Positions 48,201 through 60,558 of a stretch of DNA of 64,000 bases are shown piece after piece. The DNA comes from Druceiella hillmani. Lineage: Eukaryota; Arthropoda; Insecta; Lepidoptera; Hepialidae. Numbering within the stretch: the first letter of the stretch is position 1; each line of letters opens with the position of its first letter. Both the position numbers and the translations under genes were made by a program. The stretch is taken from the NCBI GenBank assembly GCA_039881145.1, contig JAYKKI010000016.1:5357001-5421000 (forward strand). Reading direction: 5' to 3'. The notes beneath the pieces are model-generated. The model was not told where the DNA came from. It was given only the letters and a program-made list of their open reading frames with translations, and searched no databases.

Positions 48201-48572
48201 TAAAAGATAACATTTAGCATATACTTTTTATTTCACATTTTTATACAATTATTATTGAAATGTTCTTGCGTATTTGTCAACCTCTCTTATCATTGACTAA
48301 TTTTTCCTATGTAATATAAAATTTTATAAAATTTTAATACTATAAGTTAATTTTTGTAGCTATGGTACGTAAATCGATGGATTCGAATAAATCACACTCA
48401 ACTCTCCCTCTACATTTTCCTTTCCCCCTCAACCACATTATGCCTACACTTCATGCTCGCCTCCAGCTATCTTACAGTGCATAACATGATCTTCCCAAAC
48501 TATACTGAATGTCTCCTGCTCCCAGTTTCTATCGTCTGTATAATCGCATCTGCTCTCGTTTCTAAAATTATG

Positions 48573-48646
<74 letters not shown>

Positions 48647-49289
48647 TAATAGGCATGTTAATATACGTGTAAAGATTGTAACAAAGAACGTGTCTATTAT
48701 TCTTACTTGTGATTCTGTGTATCAAACTGAGGTGTTTTTCTCATTTTTAGTCTAAAAATAAGAAAATTTTAATAAACGTTTTGTTTTATTAGTATCCAAT
48801 CGTACTCGCCACTTAAATCTTTATGTATTTGAGAAAAAATGTTGTATGAAATATGGTGGATTCAAAATGGTGATTTATGGACATTTTTGAAAAATCTTCT
48901 TTATTATAAGAAATGTGAATTGAAATTAGGATGAATTTACGAAATAACATATTATTATATTTATTTTCACGTGCATTCACATGAAGAATAAGAAAACTTG
49001 TTACGCATATAATAAATAAAACATTTATATATTTTATGGAATATGTCGTCGATAATATAAGTCGCAACAAAATTGAATTTTGTTTACGACATAAAAATAT
49101 CTGTTTTACTATTATGTCATAATTTGTTTATGAAGTAATGCTAACACATATATTTTTGTCTTAAAAATTGCATTTTAGCGCGTTCGCGATCAAGTGAACC
49201 AACAGTTGAATCCCATAGAATATTGAAGAATTCCGATGTTTAAAATTGTCGAAGTTGGTACTATAAAATCTGATAACTACGCTAGCGTA
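48201..49289. other. No gene seen
   Basis: AT-rich around the (TA)n run; frames here have no coding character. Confidence 0.5.
48577..48643. repeat. (TA)n microsatellite
   Basis: TA run of about 33 units. The open frame through it is not taken as coding. Confidence 0.93.
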
Positions 49290-50160
49290 GGAAGTTATTA
49301 GGCACTGAACTAGAGTCTTCTTAATGATAATCGAAAAATAAATTTCATAATGGAAAAATACGTTTCATAATTAAATTGTAGTTTCAGAGTTACAAAAAGT
49401 GGTATCACAGCATGATAAGGAGAATATCGATAGGAAGCGAAAAAGGAAAGTACCACATCACAAATATCACGTACAAAAATTAAATTAACATTTTTTAGTT
49501 ACGTTCAATCATCAGTTCATTTAGGCAATAAACGAGTGTCTTCTTAATGATATTCCATCAAATAATCCAAAAATACATTTCATAATTAAAATGTCGTTTC
49601 AGAGTTGCCATGAATGACATTCCAGCATGTCCAGGAGAATATCGATAGGAAGCGGGAATAGGAAGTACCATTCTGGAAGTATCACGTATAAATATTAAAT
49701 TAACTTTTTTAGGTACGTTCAATCATCAGTTCATTTAGGCACTAAACGAGTGTCTTCTTAAAGATATTCCATCCAATAATACAAAGATTCATTTTATAAT
49801 TAAAATGTCGTTTCGGAGTTGCAAAGAATGACATCCCAACATGTCCAGGGGAATATCGATAGGAAGCGGAAAGGGAAATACTACAGGGAAAGTATCACGT
49901 GCAAAGATTAATTTAACATTTTTTAGATACTCTCAATCATCAGTTCAGATAGGCACTGAACAAAAGTTTTCTTGTTAATACTCCATCCAATAATTGAAAA
50001 AGACATTTCCTAATTAAAATGTCATTTGAAAGTTACAAAGAATGACCACCACCATGTCGAAAAGAAAATCGATAGGAAACGGGAAAGGAAAGTATCACAT
50101 TGGAATTATTACGTACATAGATTAATTTATAATTTTTTTAGATACCTTCCCTCATTAGAT
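49290..50160. repeat. ~214-base tandem repeat, four copies
   Basis: 'gaatatcgataggaagcg' occurs at 49422, 49637, 49851 and (changed) 50064, with 'ttcaatcatcagttcattta' and 'aatgtcgtttcagagttgc' in each unit. No frame is conserved across units. The SINE pair begins about 110 bases further on. Confidence 0.9.
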
Positions 50161-50267
50161 TGAAGTTGGTTTCGCGTTGGTTTGGAATATATGAGTAGGT
50201 TCTAAATTATTTTGCACCCAAGATATAAATACTTAGAAATTTAATAAACTTATATATCTATTTGTCA

Positions 50268-50507
50268 TATGTCGCCCCCGTGGTGTGTTGGGTTGATCAC
50301 AAGGTATAGGGGCCTTTGACGGCGTGGCGCACCGCGAGGACACGGGTTCGATTCCCGGCCGTTTATCGAGCGGGACTGGACTAGTGTTATGGTTGGCTGT
50401 TAGAGATTGCTATAGTAAAAATAAGTCCGCCATATGTATAAATAGCAGACATTAATCAAATAAAATATCAATGAGAGATATTAAAGAAGGTAAATAAATA
50501 AATATGT
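50268..50507 (+). mobile_element. tRNA-headed SINE, best-preserved copy
   Basis: An A-box-like TGGTGTGTTGG at 50281-50291 and a perfect B box GGTTCGATTCC at 50345-50355 form a type 2 Pol III promoter. The following body ('ggactggactagtgttatgg', 'gtccgccatatgta') is shared with copies at 5.8, 45.0 and 56.8 kb. The element ends in a short run of AAATAAATAAATA. It has no coding capacity and must use a partner LINE for mobility. Confidence 0.8.
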
Positions 50508-50511
50508 ATTT

Positions 50512-50795
50512 ACATTGGAGTAATGTGATGGGTTTATTACAGACTTAGGGTCTTTGACAGCGCACCGCAGGATCTTGGGTTCTATTCCCGACCGCTCGTC
50601 GAGCGTAGCCCGAGTGATGTTTGTAATCATGTAGCTAAAATGCCACAGGTCAATGATGGCCAGCAGCGTCACTGGTACAAAAAGTTACACATTGCGATGT
50701 TGTAGCGATTATGAGCTTTACCTCCAAAGGTACGCCCATTGGGAGAAGCCCATGTCCAGCACTGAACAGAGAAACATGTTGATGATCATCCTTAA
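50512..50795 (+). mobile_element. Second SINE, chimeric 3' tail, adjacent to the first
   Basis: The head resembles the 50268 element (ctttgacagcgcaccgc) with a B box GGTTCTATTCC (50578-50588) that differs at one conserved base. After about 50610 the body changes and ends with 'gcccattgggagaagcccat', 'gtccagcactgaac' and 'gttgatgatcat'. That tail is of the kind shared by lepidopteran LINEs and SINEs. The two SINEs are head-to-tail with almost no spacer. Confidence 0.7.
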
Positions 50796-51104
50796 TGAAA
50801 TAGAATAAACATATTCGAATCATTAGCATTTATCAACATGAATTCAAATGACGCCGGAAATAGTAAAGAAGTACTGTAATCCTAGCCGTTGTTTGATCTA
50901 AATGCATAACTCAACAGTATTTTCTACTACTCTTCATTATTGCTAAGAATAGATTAATATTAAGTACAAAGGATTTATCATTTGCAGCATCGAAAACATT
51001 GTTCGATTAATTTATATCCACATTCCGCATATTAAATAAAATTTGTTAAATAAAGTAGAATATGCACTAAGAGGATTTCGTGCATACTGGGCAAATATAA
51101 ATAT

Positions 51105-52880
51105 TCAGTAATATATAATATTTGTATTCAATTATAAACAAATAAATATTTTTTCCCATGTAAACATATAGTCTAATCAAACTTTTGCAGGCGTAAAACA
51201 TAGTAAATTTAAAAATGGAGTATTCAATAATATATAAAATTTGTGTTCAATTAGAAAGAAATCAATATTTTTCCCACGTAAACATATGGTCTAATAAAAT
51301 TTTTGCAGGCGTAAAACATAGTAAATTTAAAAATGGAGCATTCAATAATATATAACATTTGTGTTCAATTATAAACAAATAAATATTTTTTCCCATGTAA
51401 ACATATAGTCTAATAAAATTTTTGCAGGCGTAAAACATAGTAAATTTAAAAATGTAGTATTCAATAATATATAACATTTGTGTTCAATTAGAAACAAGTA
51501 AATATTTTTTGCCATGTAAACATATAGTCGAATCAAACTTTTGCAGGCGTAAAACATAGTAAATTTAAAAATGGAGTATTCAATAATATATAACATTTGT
51601 TTTCAATTATAAACAAATAAATATTTTTTGCCATGTAAACATATAGTCTAATCAAACTTTTGCAGGCGTAAAACATAGTAAATTTAAAAATGGAGTATTC
51701 AATAATATATAAAATTTGTGTTCAATTAGAAACAAATCAATATTTTTTCCCATGTAAACATATAGTCTAATAAAATTTTTGCAGGCGTAAAACATAGTAA
51801 ATTTAAAAATGGAGTATTCAATAATATATAACATTTGTGTTCAATTATAAACAAATAAATATTTTTTCCCATGTAAACATATAGTCTAATAAAATTTTTG
51901 CAGGCGTAAAACATAGTAAGTTTAAAAATGGAGTATTCAATAATATATAACATTTGTGTTCAATTAGAAACAAATAAATATTTTTTCCCATGTAAACATA
52001 TAGTCTAATAAAATTTTTGCAGGCGTAAAACATAGTAAATTTAAAAATGGAGTATTCAATAATATATAACACTTGTGTTCAATTATAAACAAATAAATAT
52101 TTTTTCCCATGTAAACATATAGTCTAATAAAATTTTTGCAGGCGTAAAACATAGTAAATTTAAAAATGGAGTATTCAATAATATATAACACTTGTGTTCA
52201 ATTATAAACAAATAAATATTTTTTCCCATATAAACATATAGTCTAATCAAACTTTTGCAGGCGTAAAACATAGTAAATTAAAAAACGGAGTATTCAATAA
52301 TATATAACATTTGTGTTCAATTAGAAACAAATAAATATTTTATCCCATATAAACATATAGTTTAATAAAATTTTTGCACACGTACAACATAGTAAATTTA
52401 AAAATGGAGTATTTAATAATATATAACATTTGTGTTCAATTAGAAACAAATAAATATTTTTTTCCATGTAAACATATAGTCGAATCAAACTTTTGCAGGC
52501 GTAAAACATAGTAAATTTAAAAATGGAGTATTCAATAATATATAACATTTGTGTTCAATTATAAACAAATAAATATTTTTTCCCATGTAAACATATAGTC
52601 CAATCAAACTTTTGCAGGCGTAAAACATAGTAAATTTAAAAACGGAGTATTCAATAATATATAACATTTGTGTTCAATTATAAACAAATAAATATTTTTT
52701 CCCATGTAAACATATAGTCTAATCAAACTTTTGCAGGCGTAAAACATAGTAAATTTAAAAACGGAGTATTCAATAATATATAACATTTGTGTTCAATTAG
52801 AAACAAATAAATATTTTTTCCCATATAAACATATAGCCTAATAAAATTTTTGCGTAAAGCATAGTAAATTAAAAAAAAAA
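51105..52880. repeat. 119-base satellite array, about 15 monomers
   Basis: GCAGGCGTAAAACATAG recurs every 118-119 bases from 51187 to about 52851. Each monomer has 'ttttttcccatgtaaacata', 'tagtctaataaaatttttg' and 'ggagtattcaataatatata'. Variants alternate between aataaaattt and aatcaaactt and between tta-taaac and tta-gaaac, suggesting monomer subtypes. Overlapping minus-strand open frames (MLYIIEYSIFKFTMFYACK) arise because the monomer is nearly stop-free in two frames; with 119 not divisible by 3 they cannot form one repeat protein. Confidence 0.95.
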
Positions 52881-53064
52881 TAGGACATTTAAAATCCTTT
52901 CTATGGTTCTCAGGTAAACTTCAGATAAATTTCTAGGATTATTATTTTTTGGCATTTTTGGTAAACAACAAAGAATTTACATTGTCCATCCCTTTCGTCT
53001 TATTTTAACATTTCGTAATTTGTAAGTTCGATACAGACTAGCCATTTCAGGGTATGTGCTATTC

Positions 53065-53125
53065 ACACTAACAAATATTAACATTATTTTTCACGATGTA
53101 AATATATCGCTAGTATATTTTTGTA
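53065..53125 (+). repeat. Solo satellite-related monomer next to the array
   Basis: 'tttttcacgatgtaaatata' and 'tcgctagtatatttttgtag' align with the satellite opening. It lies about 200 bases past the array end and is more diverged than any array monomer. Confidence 0.45.
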
Positions 53126-53224
53126 GACATGAATTCGTCATCAATTTTTTTAAAAAGTATTATTTTAAGATTTAAAGTTTTCAGTAAATTTTGGAATTCT
53201 TACAATTTCCTCTTTCAATTTGAT

Positions 53225-53380
53225 ATCCTCCTCTGATAAAAAAAACGCTGCAGAAGGACAGATCAACAGATACGTGATACGTCCTTTTTTTTAATGAATC
53301 ATTCATTAAAAAAAGGACGTTACGTTTCCGTTTTTTTTTATTTTGAAGTACGAAATTTAAAAAATCGAATTCCAGTCTTC
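53225..53380 (+). repeat. GACAGAC/GGTTCCG interspersed repeat with internal palindrome
   Basis: 'aaggacagatcaacagatac' precedes a 42-base near-perfect palindrome at 53279-53320, which is followed by 'gttacgtttccg' and 'tttgaagtacgaaat'. The palindrome sits where other copies have a short direct transition to GGTTCCG. Confidence 0.55.
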
Positions 53381-53984
53381 CGTCGACATGTTATCACTTT
53401 TAATAGTAGATTTTTAGTAGTAGAATATATAGTTATTGCGGTCTTAGGAAATGTCCTAACGTTGAGGAAAAAATCAAAAATATTATTTCGTTATCTTCAT
53501 GACTAATAAAAAATATTTTTTCTAAACTAATATCCCACAATCATTTTACATATTTTCACATAATTATTATTATTAATAATCACGTTTAATTTACGAGAGC
53601 ACGCGTATTAAATTCATATCATATAATGATGACCACTATTTTACATAAAAATAGTAATAAATTATAAAATATTAACTGGGAAACAAATTTTTCTATTTGT
53701 AACAAAACTCGGGATTTTCTATTTATACCAAAACTCAGGAATTTAAAACGGTCTTTCAGTGGGCATATCAAATTTGTAACCTTATTCATATTTAACTAAT
53801 TTTTATTTACTTTGTCTTTGTGGGTTTTGATCGATTTTTTGTAAATTTTTTAAAACATTTCTAAAGAAAAACGTTAATCAAGTCAACTACTACTAATTTT
53901 CACTAAGCATATCTGTAAATTAAGCGTATGCAACCCCAGTTAAAATTCAAATTTCTTTGCATACAAAATGCAAAATAAAATGCC

Positions 53985-54250
53985 AATTCTATGTTGCATA
54001 TTGCTATTGAGGCAACGTTTCATTTTAATCGAATGCACAGCGCTTACAGCTCAATTGCAGGCCAGCATTATTCGAAACCGCAGGTGGATTGGAAGCTCCG
54101 GACAATTTCCGGGTGCAGTTGCCCGTAAATTATGAGTGCTTTCGGCTAGCTTTACCGCATATCGAGCGTCATTAAAGCTGCAGTGTACCTATTTACAATC
54201 ACGATTTCAGCAATCGTCCAATACAGAGATTCTGTAGTTGATTGTATCTC
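53985..54250. other. GC-richer non-coding block, possible conserved element
   Basis: 'gccagcattattcgaaaccg', 'gtggattggaagctccggac', 'gtgcagttgcccgtaaatta' and 'cgagcgtcattaaagctgca' form a clear island in AT-rich DNA, without an open frame. Confidence 0.3.
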
Positions 54251-54829
54251 TGTCTATATACGAGGTTGTTGTAATTAAATTTTGTATCGTTTCAATATTA
54301 CGTGGAAATTTATCGAAAATTGCGTTGCTTCCTATTCCGTAACGTTTCATTATTACATTGAAATGCACCCTGCCACTCTTTTGTGCTTTCAGTGCTGTGT
54401 TTTAATAAAAAAAAACTTCAAGCATGAATCGGTAGGTGCTTAATGTATATAGCCCACGACGAGTTGTACATTTTTTTTTATTTCCATAGACCTTTTTTTA
54501 TTTTCACTTTTTAGTTAAAATAAATAATAACAAATGTGTTCAATTATGTGTATTCAATTAGTGGGCATTGTTCTACGAGGATTTTATATATGATTAGGTA
54601 CATATGAAAGTTTGGAAATTTGACTATATACATTAAAATGTTTTCTTGTCATAAGTATATGCAAAGTACAAGATATGTGATATAGAAATTTTCGTTATTT
54701 GAGTTTTCACTTTTGTCGATAAGAAACTGAAGTAGATATGATATTTGCTTAATATTATACAAAACATCAGGAAGAAACTGATTTTATGATAACTCGATGG
54801 AAATAATGAGACGTATTAAATAAATTTGT

Positions 54830-55235
54830 GAAATTATTTAAAATATTGATTCGACAATTTACTTTCTAAATATTTAAAAGTCAGTGAGTTTACTGTAAAA
54901 GGATAGTTTTAAAATTTTAAATATACCAAAAGGCATTACATCGTACTGTTTTAGTTCATACTTTAAATTTTTTATGTGGTGAATATTTTTTTGACTTACA
55001 TTAAAATTGATAATCGAATTGTTTAAAGAATAATATACAATAATAACATACGATAGAAAAGTGGATGAAATAATTTAAAACAAAGATTCGATAATTTATC
55101 CTCTAAATAATTAAAAGTCAATAAGTATCTACACATTAAAAATAGAGTGCAAAAATTGAAATGTACCAAAAGGCATTATACATCGTATTCTTTATGCTAG
55201 GTTTGGTGTACATGGTAAATATTTTCCAGAAATAC
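54830..55235. repeat. Diverged direct duplication, ~238-base spacing
   Basis: 'gattcgacaatttactttct' with 'ttaaaagtcagtgag' and 'taccaaaaggcattacatcg' (54846-54950) recur as 'gattcgataatttatcctct' with 'ttaaaagtcaataag' and 'taccaaaaggcattatacat' (55085-55190). No coding content. Confidence 0.7.
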
Positions 55236-55564
55236 AATTCCTATTTTGTTGTACAATCGTAATGCGTATTTAAGTAATTATAGGCTAACATTTTGTCTAA
55301 GAAGAAATATTAAAACTTACAATCGAATGGTGAAGAACAATATCAAACTTTGACAGCATTAGAAAATCAGATTTTAACTTTGTTAACAAAATGAGTTCTT
55401 TTACCTTCCTCTCCTTTTAAATACTGTTTTAGGCGAGATGCTAAAATTAAATCACTTCAGATCCCTTGTTTGGGAGAACAATTAATCTCATTTTAATTAG
55501 TTAGCAAACTATTTTTAATCCGATTACAAATTTCACTCCATCCATTGAGGCTTAATGATTAGGT

Positions 55565-55720
55565 ATTATAAAACAGTCCAGGGCGGGCGGGCAACGAGCA
55601 GACGTGGGCGGCGCGTGGTCCTACCCCGGGCAGATTTATGTGATCCTACCGCCGGTACCTCATGTCCAACGCAGGCCACTTCCTGCTCTGTTTTGACCTA
55701 TACCTCACATGATTACTTTC
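55565..55720 (+). other. GC-rich block, origin unknown
   Basis: 'cagggcgggcgggcaacgag', 'gcggcgcgtggtcctacccc' and 'ccgccggtacctcatgtcca' form the most G+C-rich patch in the window. A plus frame of 86 codons runs through it but shows no recognisable protein character. A fragment of an interspersed repeat is the likeliest explanation. Confidence 0.3.
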
Positions 55721-56384
55721 ATATTAGTGGTAGGGGTGTCTTTACCGTTAATGGTGTATTTTTGGCTTCGAAATTAGTGCGTATGTACATCGACCCTTTT
55801 ATCTTTCTATTTTAGAATTATTATAATGGAGGACATTTATAATTTCGACTTATCAGTTCGCCTTTTTTATTAATGTGATTTTTATACAGAACGGGATAAA
55901 AAAAGTGAAACTGTTAATCGGTGATAAAGTTACGTCACATTATCGGTAAAATAGTGTTAACGGTGGAAGACCAATGAACAGATGAAAGTAATTAAGCTAT
56001 CGCTGTTTTGAAAACAAATCATGAAATTGTACATCATATTTATACAATTCATATCTTGTTTAGCATATGTATATACGTGAGTGCAGGTCAGTTCTATATT
56101 GTATTTATAAATATAAAATGTTTTACGAATTTCTGCCTCCTTGTGTTTGTGCAGTTATTATGTCAAAGCTATTGAACTGATCCGGATGTTATTTTAAAGA
56201 AAATGTAAATTTAATATTTTCAAAAAATCATTTATATTACATTAGTATAACAAATACAAAATAATATCTAGTTATCTGACATGTTGCTATTATGTAAATG
56301 TACAGAGTACTTATGGACATCAATAGATGGCGCTACGTGCATTTTAAATCACATAATGAAATGTTTTATACAGAAATACATTGG

Positions 56385-56545
56385 GAGAATACTGTTGGGT
56401 CTGGGTTAACATATTGGTTACGTTTTATCGTAATCAGCCATTAAAAAAAATATACGGTAATTGACGTTTCAATACGAAGAAAATTTATTTAAAAAAAGTT
56501 TTACTTTTGTAATAATTTTATTAGATGGCGTTACGTGTTTACAGA
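56385..56545 (+). repeat. 'tagatggcgttac' interspersed repeat, copy 1
   Basis: 'ctgggttaacatattggtta', 'cgttttatcgtaatcagcca', 'gtaattgacgtttcaatac' and 'ttagatggcgttacgtg' appear in the same order in the copy at 58488. A related patch 'agatggcgctacgtgcat' lies just upstream at 56325. Confidence 0.5.
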
Positions 56546-56745
56546 GATGTGGGAACACCTAGTTATCTTTACAAATAAAGAAGGTCATACCTAATCTGAT
56601 TTAATAATTAAAACTCTGGCGCCTTGATGATACTCTGAATATGCGTTATGATTACTCTGGAATATGCGTTATGGGTGTTAATATTAAAGAATCGCTGTTG
56701 AATTGTTTGCAGCCTCACTTAATAATTTTATAAGTATTCATTAAA

Positions 56746-56925
56746 TATTATGTATTTATTTATTCATTTACAGAGATTCACTCTTACATTATAAGTTTGA
56801 TCCATATACCGGACTTATTGCTACGAGGGAAATCTTATACAGTAACGCAGAAATTTAGTCTAGCCAGGCTTACGAGCGGCCAGAAATGAAACCCGGTTCC
56901 CCGCGGTGAAGAATACAACTATTAC
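56746..56925 (-). mobile_element. tRNA-headed SINE, degenerate copy
   Basis: The minus strand shows 'caccgcggggaaccgggttt', a decayed B box, a cgctcgtaagcctggctag segment and 'agcaataagtccggtatatg', followed by an A/T tail. Same family as 5.8 and 50.3 kb, but the 5' part of the head is missing. Confidence 0.65.
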
Positions 56926-57070
56926 TTTTTTATTTAATAAAAAAACTTAATAATTGTGCGATCGTATTTTGTAGTAATATAATTTTAGACGTAACACTCA
57001 GTCCAAGATATTATTCGACACAGATAATAATTGTAATAGTATATGAAAAAATTCGGTCCCTAAACTATTT

Positions 57071-57420
57071 TTATATTTCACCAAATATCTGAACACTCCG
57101 TGCTCGCAAGCACTCACTTTCTATTAATCGGCTAAGGTGTCCCTCAGTGAAATTGAATTTTTCAAATAAATTTTCTGACACACGTCTATACGAATAACGG
57201 ATAGACACATCGACATACGTTCTCAACTTGAAAAGATATCGGGAAAGCTCCGTTTCCAACGGACGGTGGAAGACCGAGGAAAGCTTCCGTTGGGAAGCGC
57301 TTTGTGTAAGCACCGGAAGAAGGATGTTGTTATGCTGTCGCGCTCGAAAAGCCTTCTAGCCAGTAGCCCGGGGGCGGCTCGCTGCGGTATTTACGTTACG
57401 CTCTGCCCGTTTGTATTACA
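57071..57420 (-). other. GC-richer block with open minus frame, unrecognised
   Basis: The minus frame reads SSVFHRPLETELSRYLFK, then SENLFEKFNFTEGHLSRL (80 codons). The GC-rich edge 'cccgggggcggctcgctgcg' follows at about 57368. Internally 'gaaagctccgtttccaacgg' and 'gaaagcttccgttgggaag' are near-duplicates. Could be a first exon with promoter, or a repeat fragment; no splice donor of good quality was found. Confidence 0.25.
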
Positions 57421-58487
57421 TTATATAAGTCTGCTACTCTTGTACTGAAATAACATAATATTTGTGGTCCATATTTATGGACTTACAAGTATCTAATAAA
57501 ATTCTACTATTGTTAAATATTATACGAGTTTCTAAGAAAAGGTGCGAATTTTCAAAAGTCTATGATTTTCATTAATTGAAAATTGGTTGAATGTTTTTTT
57601 AGAAACCGTTATTTTATTGTTATCAATTTGGTGATGCGTGTGTTGATAAAAATATGACTTATCATGGGATGCCTAGCAGATATGAAACATCTAATTTTTT
57701 TTATATTTTATACTGAAATATTTTTAGTATATTGTACGTTTGATAACGGAGTGTGCAAATACCGTTAAAAACGAGTAAAATTGTAAGCGTTGGTAAATAC
57801 GTAATAATGCTGATACAATAACACGAATAACGTAAAGTAGTGTATGTATAGTGTAGTAGAGTGAAAAGCATTAAGTGGAAAAGAGGCGACAAGACACGAA
57901 GCTGGCCGAATTAAATCCGTATTACACGTCGCGACGTGCCATCAGAAAGTTTTAACTTCCATCCAAATGCGCCATTGGATGTGTCACATTAAAAATAAAT
58001 CATTAAGAAATTTTTTTTTTTTGGAAAGTGTTGCCTGGAAAATATAAATAACGCCATAATTTTATTATCTTAGAGGAGATTGAAGCATTTTTCAAAACTG
58101 ATAAACTGCAAAACAATGTTTGACGCAAAGCTAGTAGTATAGTTAATAAAATTAGGACATAATAGTACAGATTTTTCTTTGTAAAAATGCTAAGTTGGAC
58201 TAATACCAAAAAGTTGTATTTATAAAACAAAACCTCTTATTCGATTGGAGTTACATGGCTACTGTCTTACGATATATAAAATGGAGTTACTTTCTAGGAA
58301 TCACTGTGCAAACATTTATACATTTTTTTCTGAATAATTAATTGTTTTTAAACAATTAACCTTTATTTTGAAAGAAACCTCAATTATGACCCAAAACTCT
58401 TCAACAATTCAAACAATTTATTAATATAGATTGTTTGTGAAAACTCACAAGAGCAGCGAAAAGGATTTCGATGAAATTTATGGATTC
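57421..58487. other. No gene seen
   Basis: AT-rich. 'gggatgcctagcagatatga' at 57665 is a fragment of the repeat at 37980. 'cgtcgcgacgtgccatcag' at 57926 is a short unexplained GC-rich patch. Confidence 0.5.
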
Positions 58488-58628
58488 TGTTACATCTGGA
58501 TTAATATATAGGTTACGTTTTGTTGCAGTCATTAAAAAAAGAATAAATGTAATTGATATTTAAATACAAAGTAAACTTATTTAAAAAGTTTACTTTGTTA
58601 ATAGATGGCGTTACATGTAATAATATCA
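58488..58628 (+). repeat. 'tagatggcgttac' interspersed repeat, copy 2
   Basis: 'catctggattaatatatagg', 'ttacgttttgttgcagtcat', 'gtaattgatatttaaatac' and 'aatagatggcgttacatg' are colinear with copy 1. No coding content. Confidence 0.5.
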
Positions 58629-59544
58629 AAGTCAATTCTATATATAAAAATTTTCTGTATGATTATTACCCGAAATAATTTTTAGCATACGTTCCAAAAA
58701 CCGACTAGGTAACTTAATGTAATTGGCAGGATATAAAAACAATTTTTCTTTTCCGAGTGCTTCCTTTATTAGATGAAAACTAAACTCATACGGTGGGGCT
58801 ATTTTATTCAAAACACGGACGATGCTTTACATAAATTATCTGGTATAAAGAGATGAAATTAACCTGAATTTCAGATTTATAATTAAAAAAAAATCAAATA
58901 TTTTTTTAAATCTTAGGGTTATGAAACACGAAAAATACTGTGTGTATAAGTATACACGTATGTTTAATATCACAGTACAATAAAATACGGGATTCTCGCA
59001 AAAAAATACAAATTTGCAACAGGAAAACCTCTTACGCGCTGAGCAACGTAGCAATTAATATTTCCCTCGCAGATTCGTAAGGCGCGGTATTAAATATCTC
59101 CGCATATTGTAACATGAAAATATGAATTGATTTCCGCCTGTTCACCGTACGACTTCCGAAGTGTATATGCACTTAAGCATCTGATTACAGGGATATACCT
59201 ATATTTGCGTATCCTTAAAGAGAAATCGAATAAAAATATTCAGGTCTCAATACATAGACATAATTCTTTTACAAGTTTTTTCTTCAGCTTTGGGAAATTT
59301 GATGTCAAAAATGTTTATATATATCGTTATGAATAGGTAACATTTAATTCTTTGATGTTCAAGCTTCTTTAGAATTAATGTAGTAATGTACAAAATCATT
59401 ATATGTAATAAAATAAACTTAGTGGAGACAACGTCTGATTAACTTTTAATTGTACCTGGACATACATTAAGATTCTCTCAGAGAAAATAAGTTTTAGAAC
59501 CATAAATTTAAAAGTCCTCCACCAAAATCATGAACTAATTCACT
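58629..59544. other. No gene seen
   Basis: AT-rich with a mild G+C rise at 59040-59165; no frame or repeat recognised. Confidence 0.5.
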
Positions 59545-60460
59545 TGTGGTACATAGAGCTGTATTAGATAGAGAAACATTAAATATTAACTGTCATTATT
59601 TAATAATTTCAACGATATTTCAATTTCAAGTTAGGTTAGACTATTTTATTTCTTTACTTATAATCTCTTACAAGAGGTTATATCATTTGAAATTATCGTT
59701 CGAAGCACGTATAAGCTGCATGCAAGATAATAGCGGCGCCTAGCGTCTGAGTTGTATTAGATAGGTTGTATTAGAGTTGTATTAGATAGGTTGTATTAGA
59801 TACGGAACATTAAATATTAACTGTCATTATTTAATAACTTCAACGATATTTCAATTTCAAATTAGGTTAGACTATTTTATTTCTTTACTTATAATCTCTT
59901 ACAAGAGGTTATATCATTTGAAATTATCCTTCGAAGCACGTATAAGCTGCATGCAAGATAATAGCGGCGCCTAGCGTCTGAGTTGTATTAGATAGGTTGT
60001 ATTAGAGTTGTATTAGATAGGTTGTATTAGATACGGAACATTAAATATTAACTGTCATTATTTAATAACTTCAACGATATTTCAATTTCAAATTAGGTTA
60101 GACTATTTTATTTCTTTACTTATAATCTCTTACAAGAGGTTATATCATTTGAAATTATCCTTCGAAGCACGTATAAGCTGCATGCAAGATAATAGTGGCG
60201 CCTAGCGACTGAGTTGTATTAGATAGGTTGTATCAGATAGGTTGTATTAGATAGAGTTGTATTAGAAAGGTTGTATTAGATACGGAACATTAAATATTAA
60301 CTGTCATTATTTAATAACTTCAACGATATTTCAATTTCAAGTTAGGTTAGACTATTTTATTTCTTTACTTATAATCTCTTACATGAGGTTTTACCATTTG
60401 AACTCATCGTTCGAAGCACGTATACGCTGCATGCAAGACAATAGCGCCACTAGCGACTGT
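59545..60460. repeat. 231-base tandem repeat, four copies, upstream of the candidate gene
   Basis: 'taaatattaactgtcattat' starts at 59580, 59811, 60042 and 60291. Units share 'caatttcaaattaggttaga', 'ttataatctcttacaagagg' and 'cgaagcacgtataagctgca', each ending 'atagcggcgcctagcg'. Between units is a variable run of 'gttgtattagatag' 14-mers, longer in the third linker (hence 249 bases). The last unit runs to within about 100 bases of the candidate ATG at 60559. Confidence 0.92.
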
Positions 60461-60558
60461 AACATTTCAGGACGCGTAAGTTATCTGAGAGCTTAAGAAG
60501 TATAAATAAATGTGTAAAATTGTTAATATTATGTGAAATTTATAATATCTCTAAACAA

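Noticed and set aside
50281..50355. A functional tRNA gene
   Set aside because: The A and B boxes are present, but the surrounding sequence does not form a cloverleaf acceptor stem and it continues into a SINE body shared with other copies.
51262..52786. A family of overlapping minus-strand proteins (MLYIIEYSIFKFTMFYACK)
   Set aside because: They arise from a 119-base satellite that is nearly free of stops. The period is not a multiple of three, so the frames cannot form one protein.
25098..53000. CRISPR-like arrays among the short tandem repeats (38-, 43- and 119-base units)
   Set aside because: Units are contiguous or nearly identical throughout, with no unique spacers, and the DNA is eukaryotic.
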